64,000 bases of DNA. It comes from Mycobacterium pinniadriaticum (GTDB lineage Bacteria; Actinomycetota; Actinomycetes; Mycobacteriales; Mycobacteriaceae). The stretch covers positions 1 through 64,000 of the forward strand of contig NZ_JAPJDO010000024.1 in assembly GCF_026242045.1 (NCBI RefSeq). Direction: 5' to 3'. Position numbers and translations under genes: made by a program. The notes beneath the pieces were generated by a model. It did not search any database and had not been told where the DNA came from. It saw only the letters and a program-made list of their open reading frames with translations. This document shows positions 43,579 to 52,270 of this stretch, one piece after another (the stretch's first letter is position 1; each line of letters begins with the position of its first letter).

Positions 43579-43944
43579 ATGTCGACCGCGCTGCCGACCC
43601 GCGGCCTGCACGCCGAGTCGACGATCGACGCGCTGCCACTCGACGCGATCCTGACGTTCGCAGAGATCACCTCGTTGCGCCTGGTGAAGATCGACGTCGA
43701 ACTGTCACCGCGATGGTGGCCCGACCCGCACCTACGACCGGTAGATGTGCTGCGGCCATTCAGCAAGGCCGGTTTCAACGTGTACAGGATGAAGAACAGT
43801 TACTCGGCGTGGCGGTATTTGTGGCCCAACCAGGTGAGTGATGCGATTCGACTGCGTGAGCCGCTCACCAGACGGGTACAGCGACTGGACCTCGTGCTCT
43901 CGCGCCACAATGGCGACCGCCTGGCGATCGATGGGCGATCGTGA
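43579..43944 (+). pseudogene. FkbM-type methyltransferase relic with internal deletion
   Basis: A 121-residue frame carrying ILTFAEITSLRLVKIDVE and then, with no GAE/linker region, ELSPRWWPDPHLRPVDVLRP and RYLWPNQVSDAIRLREPLTRRVQRLDLVLSRH. In FkbM methyltransferases the first block ends KIDVEGxE and the second follows about 30-40 residues later, so an in-frame deletion is likely at about 43700. The N-terminal catalytic half is also absent. The segment is probably non-functional. Confidence 0.6.
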
Positions 43945-44014
43945 TCGGGCGGGCAGACCCGGCGTTCCCGCGGATTCTGCCCGCATCGATCACTCCGCTG
44001 GTCACCGGCAGTGA

Positions 44015-44302
44015 CTATTTGTCTGCATCATCCGAGCCCAATGCCCGGTCAGCACTGCGAATAAGGTTGCGGTTGAACTGATATTGCGCAGTGACGAGCT
44101 TGTCCGCAAGCTCGATCGCGGCGTCGACGAGCTTTGTGCGCAGCGGTTGCAGCGCCTCGGGCACGGCCTCGTTGACGGTCTGGCGGAAGATCCGCAGGGC
44201 ATCGGCCGCAGCATTCTGGCCCACCTTGGCCGATTCGTGTACTTCCTCGAGAAGTTCGCCGGCGGGTGATGGATCAGTACGCGCATCGCTGACGTCGGGC
44301 AT
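44015..44302 (-). CDS. Phasin-like small helical protein
   Basis: 95 residues, almost entirely helical with amphipathic repeats (LEEVHESAKVGQNAAADALRIFRQTVNEAVPEALQPLRTKLVDAAIELADKLVTAQYQF). No signal peptide. This resembles phasin-type proteins that coat lipid or polyhydroxyalkanoate granules, but no sequence signature confirms this. Function uncertain. Confidence 0.6.
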   Translation of the reverse strand: MPDVSDARTDPSPAGELLEEVHESAKVGQNAAADALRIFRQTVNEAVPEALQPLRTKLVDAAIELADKLVTAQYQFNRNLIRSADRALGSDDADK

Positions 44303-44562
44303 ATCAGGTCCTCTCTACAAGTTGGATGACTACTGCCACAAACGCTATTGCGCACCCGCGCTCAGCCCTATGGACGAAGGTCCCGAAGCGGGCGGAAGAA
44401 AGTCGTCGGCTGCCAGGACCACCCCTTGGATGCTGGCGATTGACCTCTGGCCGATCTCCGGCCAATCTCCACGGAACCTCCAAGCCGCGACCGCGCCGTT
44501 CGGCCACCCTCGAAGTCATCAGTTCACGAGCCCGACGGCTCCCCCGCACAGGAGGCTTCACG

Positions 44563-44886
44563 ATGACAACGAACCACAATCTCAAGTATCACCTGGCACT
44601 GACCGCTGCCGGCGCGCTCGCGGCGCTCGGGATGCTGGTCAGCCTGGCCAGCCCGGCTCAGGCCGAGTCGGCGGCGGTCACGATCGGGCAGTTGGAGGCG
44701 CAGGGGTTCGACGTCAAGGTCGACCGGATCGGCTCAGCGCCGCTGGATCAGTGCACTGTCACCAGCGTGCGCAATCCACAGGATCAAACCCAATTCGTGG
44801 AGCTCGACCGCGGTCGTGGCCGTGACATCCTGGTACCGATCGTGGTGAACCGCACGATCACAGTGTCGCTGAACTGCTCCCGCTGA
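44563..44886 (+). CDS. Small secreted protein (paralog family)
   Basis: 107 residues with a leader (LKYHLALTAAGALAALGMLVSLASPAQA). The mature part IGQLEAQGFDVKVDRIGSAPLDQCTVTSVRNPQ and end ITVSLNCSR align with the secreted protein at 27404, including both cysteines. ATG 44563 has AGGAGG 10 bases before it. Probably exported; function unknown. Third member of the family in this window. Confidence 0.75.
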   Translation: MTTNHNLKYHLALTAAGALAALGMLVSLASPAQAESAAVTIGQLEAQGFDVKVDRIGSAPLDQCTVTSVRNPQDQTQFVELDRGRGRDILVPIVVNRTITVSLNCSR

Positions 44887-44955
44887 CATCGACGGCTACC
44901 TATCAGACCGAACAGATGGTGGTGATCGGCAGCGGCCTGATCGGGCCGTTGCCGA

Positions 44956-46908
44956 TCATCGACGCACGTCTTGGGGCACCATCCCCGGCGTTCCCGCCGT
45001 GATCACCGCGCGACTCCGTTCCGCCACAATGGGAATCGGCATCTTGACCCGCCACCGGTCGTAACTGAGGAATCCGTTGACCTCATTCTCGACATCGGTG
45101 GTCTGGGTGTAGACCGCACCGGACAGGCCGTCTCTTCGGACGATCTCCTCCAGCGCCCGGCTGACTTCCACATATCGATCGGTCAGGCGCACCGGGTCGT
45201 TGGCCATCTCGTAGGCCTGTGGCCGTCCTGGCCACCGGTTCTTGTCGAGCACCAGCCCCAATCCGCCGTATTCGCCGTCGACCGTCACCCGCTTGTCGAC
45301 GGGCACGGGACCTCGCTGGTGCGCCTTCGAACGGTTGTTGAGCAGCTTGGGCCGGCCGGGACCCACGTAGGTGTGATCGTCGTAGATGTCGCCGGCCCTG
45401 GTGTCCCCGCGCGACTTGCAGCAGTTCACTCCACTGTTGGCATCCACCATGCGCGTCGGGTCGGCGGTCTTGACCACACCGGCGATTCGCGCAGTATCGA
45501 ATTCGCTCCAGCCTTCGTTGAACGGCACCCAGCCCACGATCGATGTCACACTGCGCAGCTGGTCGATCATGGCCAGCAATTCCTTCTGGAAATTGGCCTT
45601 GGCTGCCGGGGCCGGCTCCGGCGCGGGGCCCACCGGAATATCGAGCGACACATCGAGCGAGGGCATGTCCTGCCACACCATCAGGCCCAGCTTGTCCGCC
45701 CAGTAGTACCACCGCGCCGGTTCGACCTTGCCGTGCTTGCGCACGAAGTTCATCCCCAGTTCCTTGATCCGGAGGAGGTCGGACTTCAACGCGCCGTCGG
45801 TGGGCGCGGTGTAGATCCCGTCCGGCCAGTAGCCCTGGTCCAGCGGGCCGTGCAAGAAAGTGATCCTGCCGTTCAACGCGATTCGCGGCCGGCCCTGCGC
45901 GTCGGGAACCGTCCCGATCGTGCGCAACCCGGCGTAGCTGGAAACCGCATCCACCACCTTTCCCGACGGGTCGACCAGCGCGACCTTGAGGTCGTACAGA
46001 TGCGGATCGTCGGGAGTCCACACGCGCGGAGCGGGGATGGGCAGTCGGATGGTGTCACCCGCACCCGCCGACCCGACCGCCACGACGCGGCCACCGGGCT
46101 CGGCGACGAACACCACGGCGCGCTGACCCCTGGTTCCGGCCACCCGGGGCGTGACCGACATGCTCGTCAGATCCGTGGCGATGTCGAGCTTGTCGATGTA
46201 GGCGGCGTGCACCGGTTCCATCCACACCGTCTGCCAGATTCCAGATGCGCCCGTATAGAACAGCCCCTCGGGTTTGTTGCGCTGCTTCCCGACCGGAAAG
46301 GGGTTGGCCTCGTTGCGATCTCGGACCCGCACCGTGATCTCCTGGGCCCCCGGCCACCGCAGCGCCTCGGTGATGTCGGCACTGAATCCGGTGTAACCGC
46401 CGTTATGGTGGGCCACCTCTTTGTTGTTCACCCACACGGTGGCGACCTGATCCACGGCACCGAAGTGCAACAGCACGTGCCGGCCGACCCAATTGCTCGG
46501 TAGCTTGACCACCTTGCGATACCACATCTCGTCGTCATGGCGCTCGATGCCGGACAGGGCCGACTCGACGGGGTACGGGACCAGGATCTGCTCGCGGTAA
46601 GCGCTTGGTGGCGGCGGAGCGGGCAGGACAGTGCCCGTGGACCTACCCAGATAGCCCCACACCCCGTTGAGGTTCAGCCAGGCGCTGCGCGCCATCTGCG
46701 GTCGCGGGTAATTCGGCAACGCGTTCTCCGGCCCCACCAGCTTCGTCCACGGAGTGGGCAGAAGCGCGGCCTTCGGATGCCACATCACCACCGCGTTCGC
46801 CGACGGGCTTGCGATGGTCGCGAAAGCCAGAAGCGTCAATGTGACTGCGGCGGCGGCGCGGCCAGCCCAGAGGCGACCACGCGGCGGCGACACACGGTCA
46901 TCCGGCAA
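44956..46908 (-). CDS. Secreted GH2 family glycosidase
   Basis: About 650 residues from TTG 46908, which has GGGGGGA 5-7 bases upstream; GTG 46893 is an alternative. Leader RAAAAVTLTLLAFATIASPSANA. Domains: sugar-binding (WVNNKEVAHHNGGYTGFSADI), immunoglobulin-like, then a TIM barrel with FNEGW holding the acid/base Glu and GEYGG-type region. GH2 covers beta-galactosidase, glucuronidase and mannosidase; specificity is not readable. Probably acts outside the cell. Confidence 0.8.
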   Translation of the reverse strand: MPDDRVSPPRGRLWAGRAAAAVTLTLLAFATIASPSANAVVMWHPKAALLPTPWTKLVGPENALPNYPRPQMARSAWLNLNGVWGYLGRSTGTVLPAPPPPSAYREQILVPYPVESALSGIERHDDEMWYRKVVKLPSNWVGRHVLLHFGAVDQVATVWVNNKEVAHHNGGYTGFSADITEALRWPGAQEITVRVRDRNEANPFPVGKQRNKPEGLFYTGASGIWQTVWMEPVHAAYIDKLDIATDLTSMSVTPRVAGTRGQRAVVFVAEPGGRVVAVGSAGAGDTIRLPIPAPRVWTPDDPHLYDLKVALVDPSGKVVDAVSSYAGLRTIGTVPDAQGRPRIALNGRITFLHGPLDQGYWPDGIYTAPTDGALKSDLLRIKELGMNFVRKHGKVEPARWYYWADKLGLMVWQDMPSLDVSLDIPVGPAPEPAPAAKANFQKELLAMIDQLRSVTSIVGWVPFNEGWSEFDTARIAGVVKTADPTRMVDANSGVNCCKSRGDTRAGDIYDDHTYVGPGRPKLLNNRSKAHQRGPVPVDKRVTVDGEYGGLGLVLDKNRWPGRPQAYEMANDPVRLTDRYVEVSRALEEIVRRDGLSGAVYTQTTDVENEVNGFLSYDRWRVKMPIPIVAERSRAVITAGTPGMVPQDVRR

Positions 46909-47271
46909 GATTTCCCCCCGCGCTAGAGACCAACCACGGCGCACGCGCCCTTGCGGACGACCGTTTTCCTGCACAGCAAACGATTCGATCCAGTCGCGGC
47001 ACGAAGAGGTCCGGCGGCACTCGGCGGGTTGACGCGAGGCTGACCGGGAAGAAGCGATTGCCGTAGGCACTTTAGCCCGCCGGTACCGGGTTCGCCCAGC
47101 ATCGTTCAGCGTGTTTCACGCAGCAATCTTCCAGTCGTGGAACTGGCCCGGACGCGTCCTGCGCTGCAGGAGTCCCCCGCCCCCGGGGCCTCGGCATTCG
47201 TTGCGCGGGCTCGCACGTCGCCCACGGTTGCCAGCAAATGCCTCACGGCGCGCCGCCGCCGGGCAGGTCTG

Positions 47272-48333
47272 ATGTGGCACCATCGCCACGTGGCGACACG
47301 GACTACCAGCGCTGGCGGGGCGACGATCCCGGTCATCGCACTGACCGGCCATCTGGGTGCCGGAAAAACCACATTGCTCAACCATGTCCTGCGCACCCCG
47401 GACGCTCGGATCGGAGTGGTGGTCAACGACTTTGGGGAGATCAATGTCGACGCCGGGCTGATCAGCGGGCAGATCGACGAACCGGCATCGATCACCGGCG
47501 GCTGCATCTGTTGCCTACCCGACGATGGTCAGCTGGATGCCGCGCTGGCCCGGCTGGCTGACCCCAGGCTGCGGCTGGACGCCATCATCGTCGAAGCCAG
47601 CGGCCTTGCCGATCCCGCGGCGCTGGCCCGCATCATCGGCTTCAGCGAGATCGGCGGGGTCCGCGACGGCGGGGTCGTCGACGTGGTGGACGCCGCCCGG
47701 CATTTCGAAACCGTCGACCGCGGCGGCGTGGCGCCCGCCCGCTACGGCGCGGCGACGTTGATCGTGGTGAACAAGCTCGATCAGATCCCGCAGGCCGAGC
47801 GCGCTGCGACACTGCGGCGGGTCGAAACCCGGGTGCGGGAACGCAATTCCCGCGCCCACATCATCGGGGCGACGGGCGGACGAATCGATCCGGCCCTGCT
47901 CTACGACGTCGCCGCCGCGACCGACGCGGCGGGCCAGCTGTCATTCCGCGACGCGCTGGTCGATGAACCGGCCCACGAGTCCGGCCATGTGCACGCCGAG
48001 TCGGTGACGGTCGCCGCCGGTGGTGCTGTCGACCCCGGACGGCTCCTCGAGCTACTCGAGTCTCCGCCTACCGGCGTGTACCGGATGAAGGGCCGCGTCG
48101 CGGTGCGCCATCGCTCCGCCACCCGCGGCTACCTGGTTAACGTCGTCGGGCCTGCCGTGCACATCGCGCGTGGTGCCGCCCCATCGGAATCGGACGGCCA
48201 CCTCGTGGCGATCGGGACCCATTTCGACACCGCGGCCGCCCGGGCCCGGATGGTCGACGCCCTGCGGCTTGCCGACGGGCCGGCCTCGGCTACCGCGCTG
48301 CGGCGCTGGCAGCGCTACCTCACCCGAAGCTGA
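47272..48333 (+). CDS. CobW/COG0523 G3E GTPase (metallochaperone-type)
   Basis: About 353 residues from ATG 47272 (GTG 47290 also possible). Walker A GHLGAGKTTLL, then GGCICCLP with the CxCC metal-binding motif, SGLADPAALARII and NKLDQIPQAE as the guanine specificity motif, followed by a C-terminal CobW_C domain (GVYRMKGRVAVRHR). These GTPases deliver zinc, cobalt or other metals to client proteins. No zinc-response (Zur) site was identified, and which metal is unclear. Confidence 0.83.
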   Translation: MWHHRHVATRTTSAGGATIPVIALTGHLGAGKTTLLNHVLRTPDARIGVVVNDFGEINVDAGLISGQIDEPASITGGCICCLPDDGQLDAALARLADPRLRLDAIIVEASGLADPAALARIIGFSEIGGVRDGGVVDVVDAARHFETVDRGGVAPARYGAATLIVVNKLDQIPQAERAATLRRVETRVRERNSRAHIIGATGGRIDPALLYDVAAATDAAGQLSFRDALVDEPAHESGHVHAESVTVAAGGAVDPGRLLELLESPPTGVYRMKGRVAVRHRSATRGYLVNVVGPAVHIARGAAPSESDGHLVAIGTHFDTAAARARMVDALRLADGPASATALRRWQRYLTRS

Positions 48334-48352
48334 CAGCAGCAGACACCTGTAT

Positions 48353-50116
48353 TCAGAGGTCGATGACGATGTCCTCGGCCGGCGTCGCGACGCAGACCAG
48401 TACGTTCCCCTCGGCCGCCGGCCACAGCGGCTCGGGGTCGTAGTGGACCCGCCCGGACAGCAACCCGGTCTCACAGGTGTGGCAAACCCCGGTCCGACAC
48501 GACCATCGGGTGGGCACGTCGCAGGCTTCGGCGAAGTCGAGCAGGCTGCGGTCGACGGGGCGCCAGGGCGCCGAGAGCCCGCTGCGCGCGAACTGGACGT
48601 TCGGCCCCGTCCCACGCGGACCCTCCGGGAGGTGGGGTGGCCGCAGGGGCGCCGTGGCGATGCCTGGCGTGATCGCGGACCTGGCACCGAATCGCTCGGC
48701 GTGGATGTTGTCCGCGCTGATCCCGCAGGCGGTGAGACCGTCGCGAACAATCTCCATGAACGGCTCCGGCCCGCACACGAAGACCTGCGCATCGACCGGT
48801 AGGCCGAGTTCGCGCAGCGCGAGCGCGGACAGCCGCCCCCGTCGGCCACAGTCGCCGGGGGCCCGGTCGGCCGGGTCTGGCCTGCTGTAGAAGACGTGAG
48901 ATCTGCTGTGCGGCAATCTCTTCAACAGCTCGCGTGTCTCGCCCGCGAACGCGTGCTCCGCTCCGTTGCGGGCGCTGTGCAGCCACCACACGGGGCGCGT
49001 CGACTCGCTGTCGGCCAAGGCATGGAGCATCGACAGCATCGGGGTGATGCCCACCCCTGCCGAGATCAAGACCACCGGATGTGGGCTGTCGTCGAGGAAG
49101 AAACTCCCCCGCGGCGCTGCCACCTCGATCATGTCGCCGACGCTCACATGGTCGTGAAGGTAGGCACTGACCGCCCCGAATGGCTCCCGCTTGACGCCTA
49201 TTCGGTATCGCGCGGAACCCGGTCCGTTGGACAGCGAGTAGTTGCGGACCACCGCCGCCTCGCCGGGATCCGTCCGAACACGCACCACAATCGATTGACC
49301 GGCGCGCCATTTCGGCAGCGGCGTGGTGCTCGGGTCGGCCAGCACCATCGAGCGGACATGGCGGCTCTCGTCGCGCACCGCCGTCACCTCCAGTGTCCGG
49401 AATCCCGGCCAGGCCGGGACCGGTGCGGCTACTCCGGTCAGCCCGCTGTTGCCCGACTGCCCAGTCGTCGCTGAGTCCTGATCGATCAGACTCTGCAACG
49501 AGGTCTTCCATCCCGGACTCAGCGCCGGAATATCCACGGCACGTTGCAGGGCCGCACGCTGATGGCCGGGAAGGTAGAGCAGGGCGTCGATCTCGGCGAC
49601 GCTGACCCGCTGCGGCCCGTCGGCGATCTTGACGACCGGCTGACCGGCCGTCACGGTGCCTTCGGTCAACACACGGCAGTAAAAGCCGGGCCGGTGATGC
49701 GCCACCAGGAGCGCGGCCATCCGGGGTTCGCCCAGCCGCATCCCGACGCGATAGCAGGTGACCCGCGGCTGCGTCACCTCGAGGACCACGTCACCGATCC
49801 GGTACTGATCGCCGATGCAGACCTCGTCGTCGGGCAGCCCGTCAACGGTCAAGTTCTCTCCGAAGGCCCCGGGGGTCAAGTCGTCGCGGCCGAGCACGGC
49901 AGCCCAATGCTCATACGAGGCAATCTGATACACCAACACAGCCCTGTTCTCGCCGCCGTGGCCGGCGAGGTCACCCTGTCCGTCACCGTCGATGTTGAGC
50001 CGACGAACCATCCGGGGACCACTCACCGGGGCTTTCCACGCGCCGGTGCGCACGGTGTGCCCGTTCCACTGAACGTCGGTGGGCAACCCGACGTTGACCG
50101 AGACCAGCTCAGCCAT
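48353..50116 (-). CDS. MOSC domain fused to flavodoxin reductase and ferredoxin
   Basis: A 587-residue, three-part protein: N-terminal MOSC domain (about 1-210; VSVNVGLPTDVQWNG, HGGENRAVLVYQIASYEHW, GENLTVDGL), an FAD/NAD oxidoreductase (about 225-480; VRNYSLSNGPGSARYRIGVKRE, VVLISAGVGITPMLSMLHAL, FVCGPEPFMEIV) and a 2Fe-2S plant-type ferredoxin (about 500-587; CDVPTRWSCRTGVCHTCETGLLSG, VLVCVATP). MOSC domains bind molybdopterin or process sulfur; the fusion is known in actinobacteria for oxidation of unknown N-hydroxylated or sulfur compounds. Start ATG 50116 overlaps the end of the neighbouring relic. Confidence 0.85.
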   Translation of the reverse strand: MAELVSVNVGLPTDVQWNGHTVRTGAWKAPVSGPRMVRRLNIDGDGQGDLAGHGGENRAVLVYQIASYEHWAAVLGRDDLTPGAFGENLTVDGLPDDEVCIGDQYRIGDVVLEVTQPRVTCYRVGMRLGEPRMAALLVAHHRPGFYCRVLTEGTVTAGQPVVKIADGPQRVSVAEIDALLYLPGHQRAALQRAVDIPALSPGWKTSLQSLIDQDSATTGQSGNSGLTGVAAPVPAWPGFRTLEVTAVRDESRHVRSMVLADPSTTPLPKWRAGQSIVVRVRTDPGEAAVVRNYSLSNGPGSARYRIGVKREPFGAVSAYLHDHVSVGDMIEVAAPRGSFFLDDSPHPVVLISAGVGITPMLSMLHALADSESTRPVWWLHSARNGAEHAFAGETRELLKRLPHSRSHVFYSRPDPADRAPGDCGRRGRLSALALRELGLPVDAQVFVCGPEPFMEIVRDGLTACGISADNIHAERFGARSAITPGIATAPLRPPHLPEGPRGTGPNVQFARSGLSAPWRPVDRSLLDFAEACDVPTRWSCRTGVCHTCETGLLSGRVHYDPEPLWPAAEGNVLVCVATPAEDIVIDL

Positions 50117-50464
50117 TCGGGTTCCCACCGCGGTCTGCGAGTTGCTCACGAAGTCGGGCGTTTTCAGCCTGTGCCGCCGCAAGTTGATCGCGCATCCGCG
50201 CCCGTACCGGTTCGAGCTCGGCAGCGGTGTAGCGCGGGGTGATGTGTTGCTGGCAGTTCCAGTCGTAGGCCTCGACGTCGACGAGAACGGCTCGCTCGAC
50301 GACCGCCTCACAGGTGTCATCGGCCAGGGACTTCAACAGCTCCGGATCTTCCTCGGCAGTCACGACGCGAGCGTGGCCGAGGATCTTGAGACGGCGCTGC
50401 CGTGCTGGGTCTGGACGCTACGGACATCGTCGCTGAACGCGATCGACGCGTAGTGCTTGCTCAT
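50109..50464 (-). pseudogene. PNPOx-like (pyridoxamine oxidase family) gene with internal deletion
   Basis: From ATG 50464 (GGAG before it) the frame reads SKHYASIAFSDDVRSVQTQH, the usual start of a family of about 200-residue flavin proteins. About 25 codons in, it switches to sequence that, in another frame, reads LKILGHARVVTAEEDPELL and continues to the family C-terminus at 50109. The middle 100 or so residues with the cofactor site are missing. GGCAGCGCCGT at 50391-50401 sits exactly at the joint, consistent with microhomology. A defunct gene or assembly collapse. Confidence 0.7.
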
Positions 50465-50486
50465 ATCGTCTCCTCGTCAAGGCCGG

Positions 50487-50948
50487 TCAGTGCAGCGGAA
50501 TGTCCCGACCTCGTTCATTGTCGGGACGTGGCCCGAAGTAGCGCCGCTGGGACTCATCGATGGGTACGTCGTTGATGCTGGCCTCACGCCGTCGCATCAG
50601 CCCCGCGTCGGTGAACTCCCACAGTTCGTTGCCGTAGCTGCGCCACCACTGACCGCTCGCGTCGCGGCATTCATATTGGAAGCGCACCGCGATGCGATTT
50701 CCGTGGAAGTCCCACAGGCTCTTTCGCAACGCATAGTCGAGTTCACGTCGCCACTTGGCGGTGAGAAATTCCACGATCTGCTCGCGGCCGGTGATGAATT
50801 GATCGCGGTTACGCCAGGCGCTGTCGGGTGTGTAGGCCAGGCTCACCAGGTGCGGGTCGCGCGTGTTCCAGGCGTCCTCGGCCGCCTGAACCTTCTGCAT
50901 GGCCGAGTCCAGGTTGAACGGTGGAAATGGTGGGCGGGACTCCGTCAC
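50487..50948 (-). CDS. DUF1348/NTF2-like protein
   Basis: A 153-residue single-domain protein with the NTF2-like core MQKVQAAEDAWNTRDPHLVSLAYTPDSAWRNRDQFITGREQIVEFL and the DUF1348 end REASINDVPIDESQRRYFGP. Small, soluble, cone-shaped fold; substrate or ligand unknown. It precedes the deleted PNPOx-like gene by 22 bases on the same strand. Confidence 0.82.
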   Translation of the reverse strand: MTESRPPFPPFNLDSAMQKVQAAEDAWNTRDPHLVSLAYTPDSAWRNRDQFITGREQIVEFLTAKWRRELDYALRKSLWDFHGNRIAVRFQYECRDASGQWWRSYGNELWEFTDAGLMRRREASINDVPIDESQRRYFGPRPDNERGRDIPLH

Positions 50949-51229
50949 GTCTGGCCTCTCATCAGAACTGCCATGGCTGCAACCACCTCATCGACATAGG
51001 GAACAGCCTGCGCCAGAAACGCCAAATTCACCAGTGCGGTGGCACCAGGAAATCCGCACCACTCTCTCGCGACTTCGCCGAAGCTGTGGTTATCGAGCAA
51101 GATTGCGACGAGTAGACATGTCGATGCCTACCGGCTCGCGTGATCGGAGGCACACGAGGTACTCGGCCGGAGGATCCCGACACCGGCTAGGCCCACGCAA
51201 GCCGGTCTACCCGCGCTAGCGTTCGTGAC
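50949..51229. other. Intergenic, about 280 bp, no gene seen
   Basis: Divergent promoter region between the NTF2-like gene and the acyl-CoA dehydrogenase-like gene. I see no dyad, operator or RNA gene that I can support. Confidence 0.4.
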
Positions 51230-52270
51230 GTGACAACGAATCTGGTCGAGCGGGCGCGCACGATCGCCGACACCGTGTTGTTCCCCGCGGCACTGGCGGT
51301 GGACCGGACCGGACATGTTCCCGACAGCCATTGGGAGACACTGGCCGAGGCCGGCTTGTACGGTATTGCCGCGCCCGCCGAGGCGGGTGGACCGGGGCTG
51401 ACCCTGCCGCAGATCATCCAGATCCTGGAGGCCATGGCGGGTGGCTGCCTGGCCACCGCGTTCACCTGGGTGCAACACCACGGCATGCTCGCCGCACTCG
51501 CCGCCTCCGGCAATCACGCCCTGCGCGACGAAGTCCTGCCCGGCGCCATCACCGGGCAGATCCGTGGCGGGGTGGCCTACGCCGGCGCGGTGCCGGTGCC
51601 ACCCCGGATGCGGGCCCAGCGAGTCTCCGACGGATGGCGGCTGTCCGGTCACGCCCCCTTCGTCAGTGGCTGGGGCATCATCGACGTCATCCAGATCTCG
51701 GCCGCCGATGTCAAAACCGGGGACATCGTGGCGGGATTGGTGAGCGCCGAGATGCAGCCCGGCATCACCGCGGTGAGTGCTCAGCCGTTGTTCGTCGCCG
51801 ACGCGTCGCAGACGGTGGCGCTGGAGGTCGACGGCCTGGTGATCCCCGATGACCGGATCGTCAGCCAGCTGCCGCGAGACGTCTTCATGGCCAATCAGAA
51901 CTTCGGATCGCGCCTCAACGCGACGCTGCCGATCGGGCTGGTCGGCCGCTGCGCACGGCTGCTCGACGGGGCCGGCGAGGGCGCGGCGGCGGCGGCGCTG
52001 CGGGGCGAGGCCGACGCGGTACGGGAACGCCTCGATGCCGGTCTGGGTGACGCATCGACGTTGTTGCGGGCCCGCGCCGATGGCTGTGAATTGGCCAGCC
52101 GCGCCGCGAGCGCCCTGGTCGCGGCGCGCGGCGGCCCGTCGTTGCTGCGCGCGGATCCCGCACAGCTGCTGGCACGTTCGGCGGTCTTCACATTGGTGGC
52201 CGCAAGCCGGCCTGAGCTCAAGCGATCGCTGATCGACCAGATGTCGCGCCCGCCCTCTCGAATCGACTAG
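51230..52270 (+). CDS. Short acyl-CoA dehydrogenase-like protein
   Basis: 346 residues from GTG 51230. The N-terminal and middle parts fit an acyl-CoA dehydrogenase (AEAGLYGIAAPAEAGGPG, then GHAPFVSGWGIIDVIQISAADV). The C-terminal helical domain is abbreviated and lacks the usual WEGxxEIQ segment and glutamate base region; it ends in SRPELKRSLIDQMSR. It may act as a non-dehydrogenase flavoprotein or have a different substrate. Convergent with the MFS gene and overlapping it by 4 bases. Confidence 0.7.
   Translation: MTTNLVERARTIADTVLFPAALAVDRTGHVPDSHWETLAEAGLYGIAAPAEAGGPGLTLPQIIQILEAMAGGCLATAFTWVQHHGMLAALAASGNHALRDEVLPGAITGQIRGGVAYAGAVPVPPRMRAQRVSDGWRLSGHAPFVSGWGIIDVIQISAADVKTGDIVAGLVSAEMQPGITAVSAQPLFVADASQTVALEVDGLVIPDDRIVSQLPRDVFMANQNFGSRLNATLPIGLVGRCARLLDGAGEGAAAAALRGEADAVRERLDAGLGDASTLLRARADGCELASRAASALVAARGGPSLLRADPAQLLARSAVFTLVAASRPELKRSLIDQMSRPPSRID

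Noticed and set aside
44326..44562. N-terminal extension of the secreted protein at 44563
   Set aside because: Arg/Pro-rich and precedes the AGGAGG site and leader; not part of the gene.
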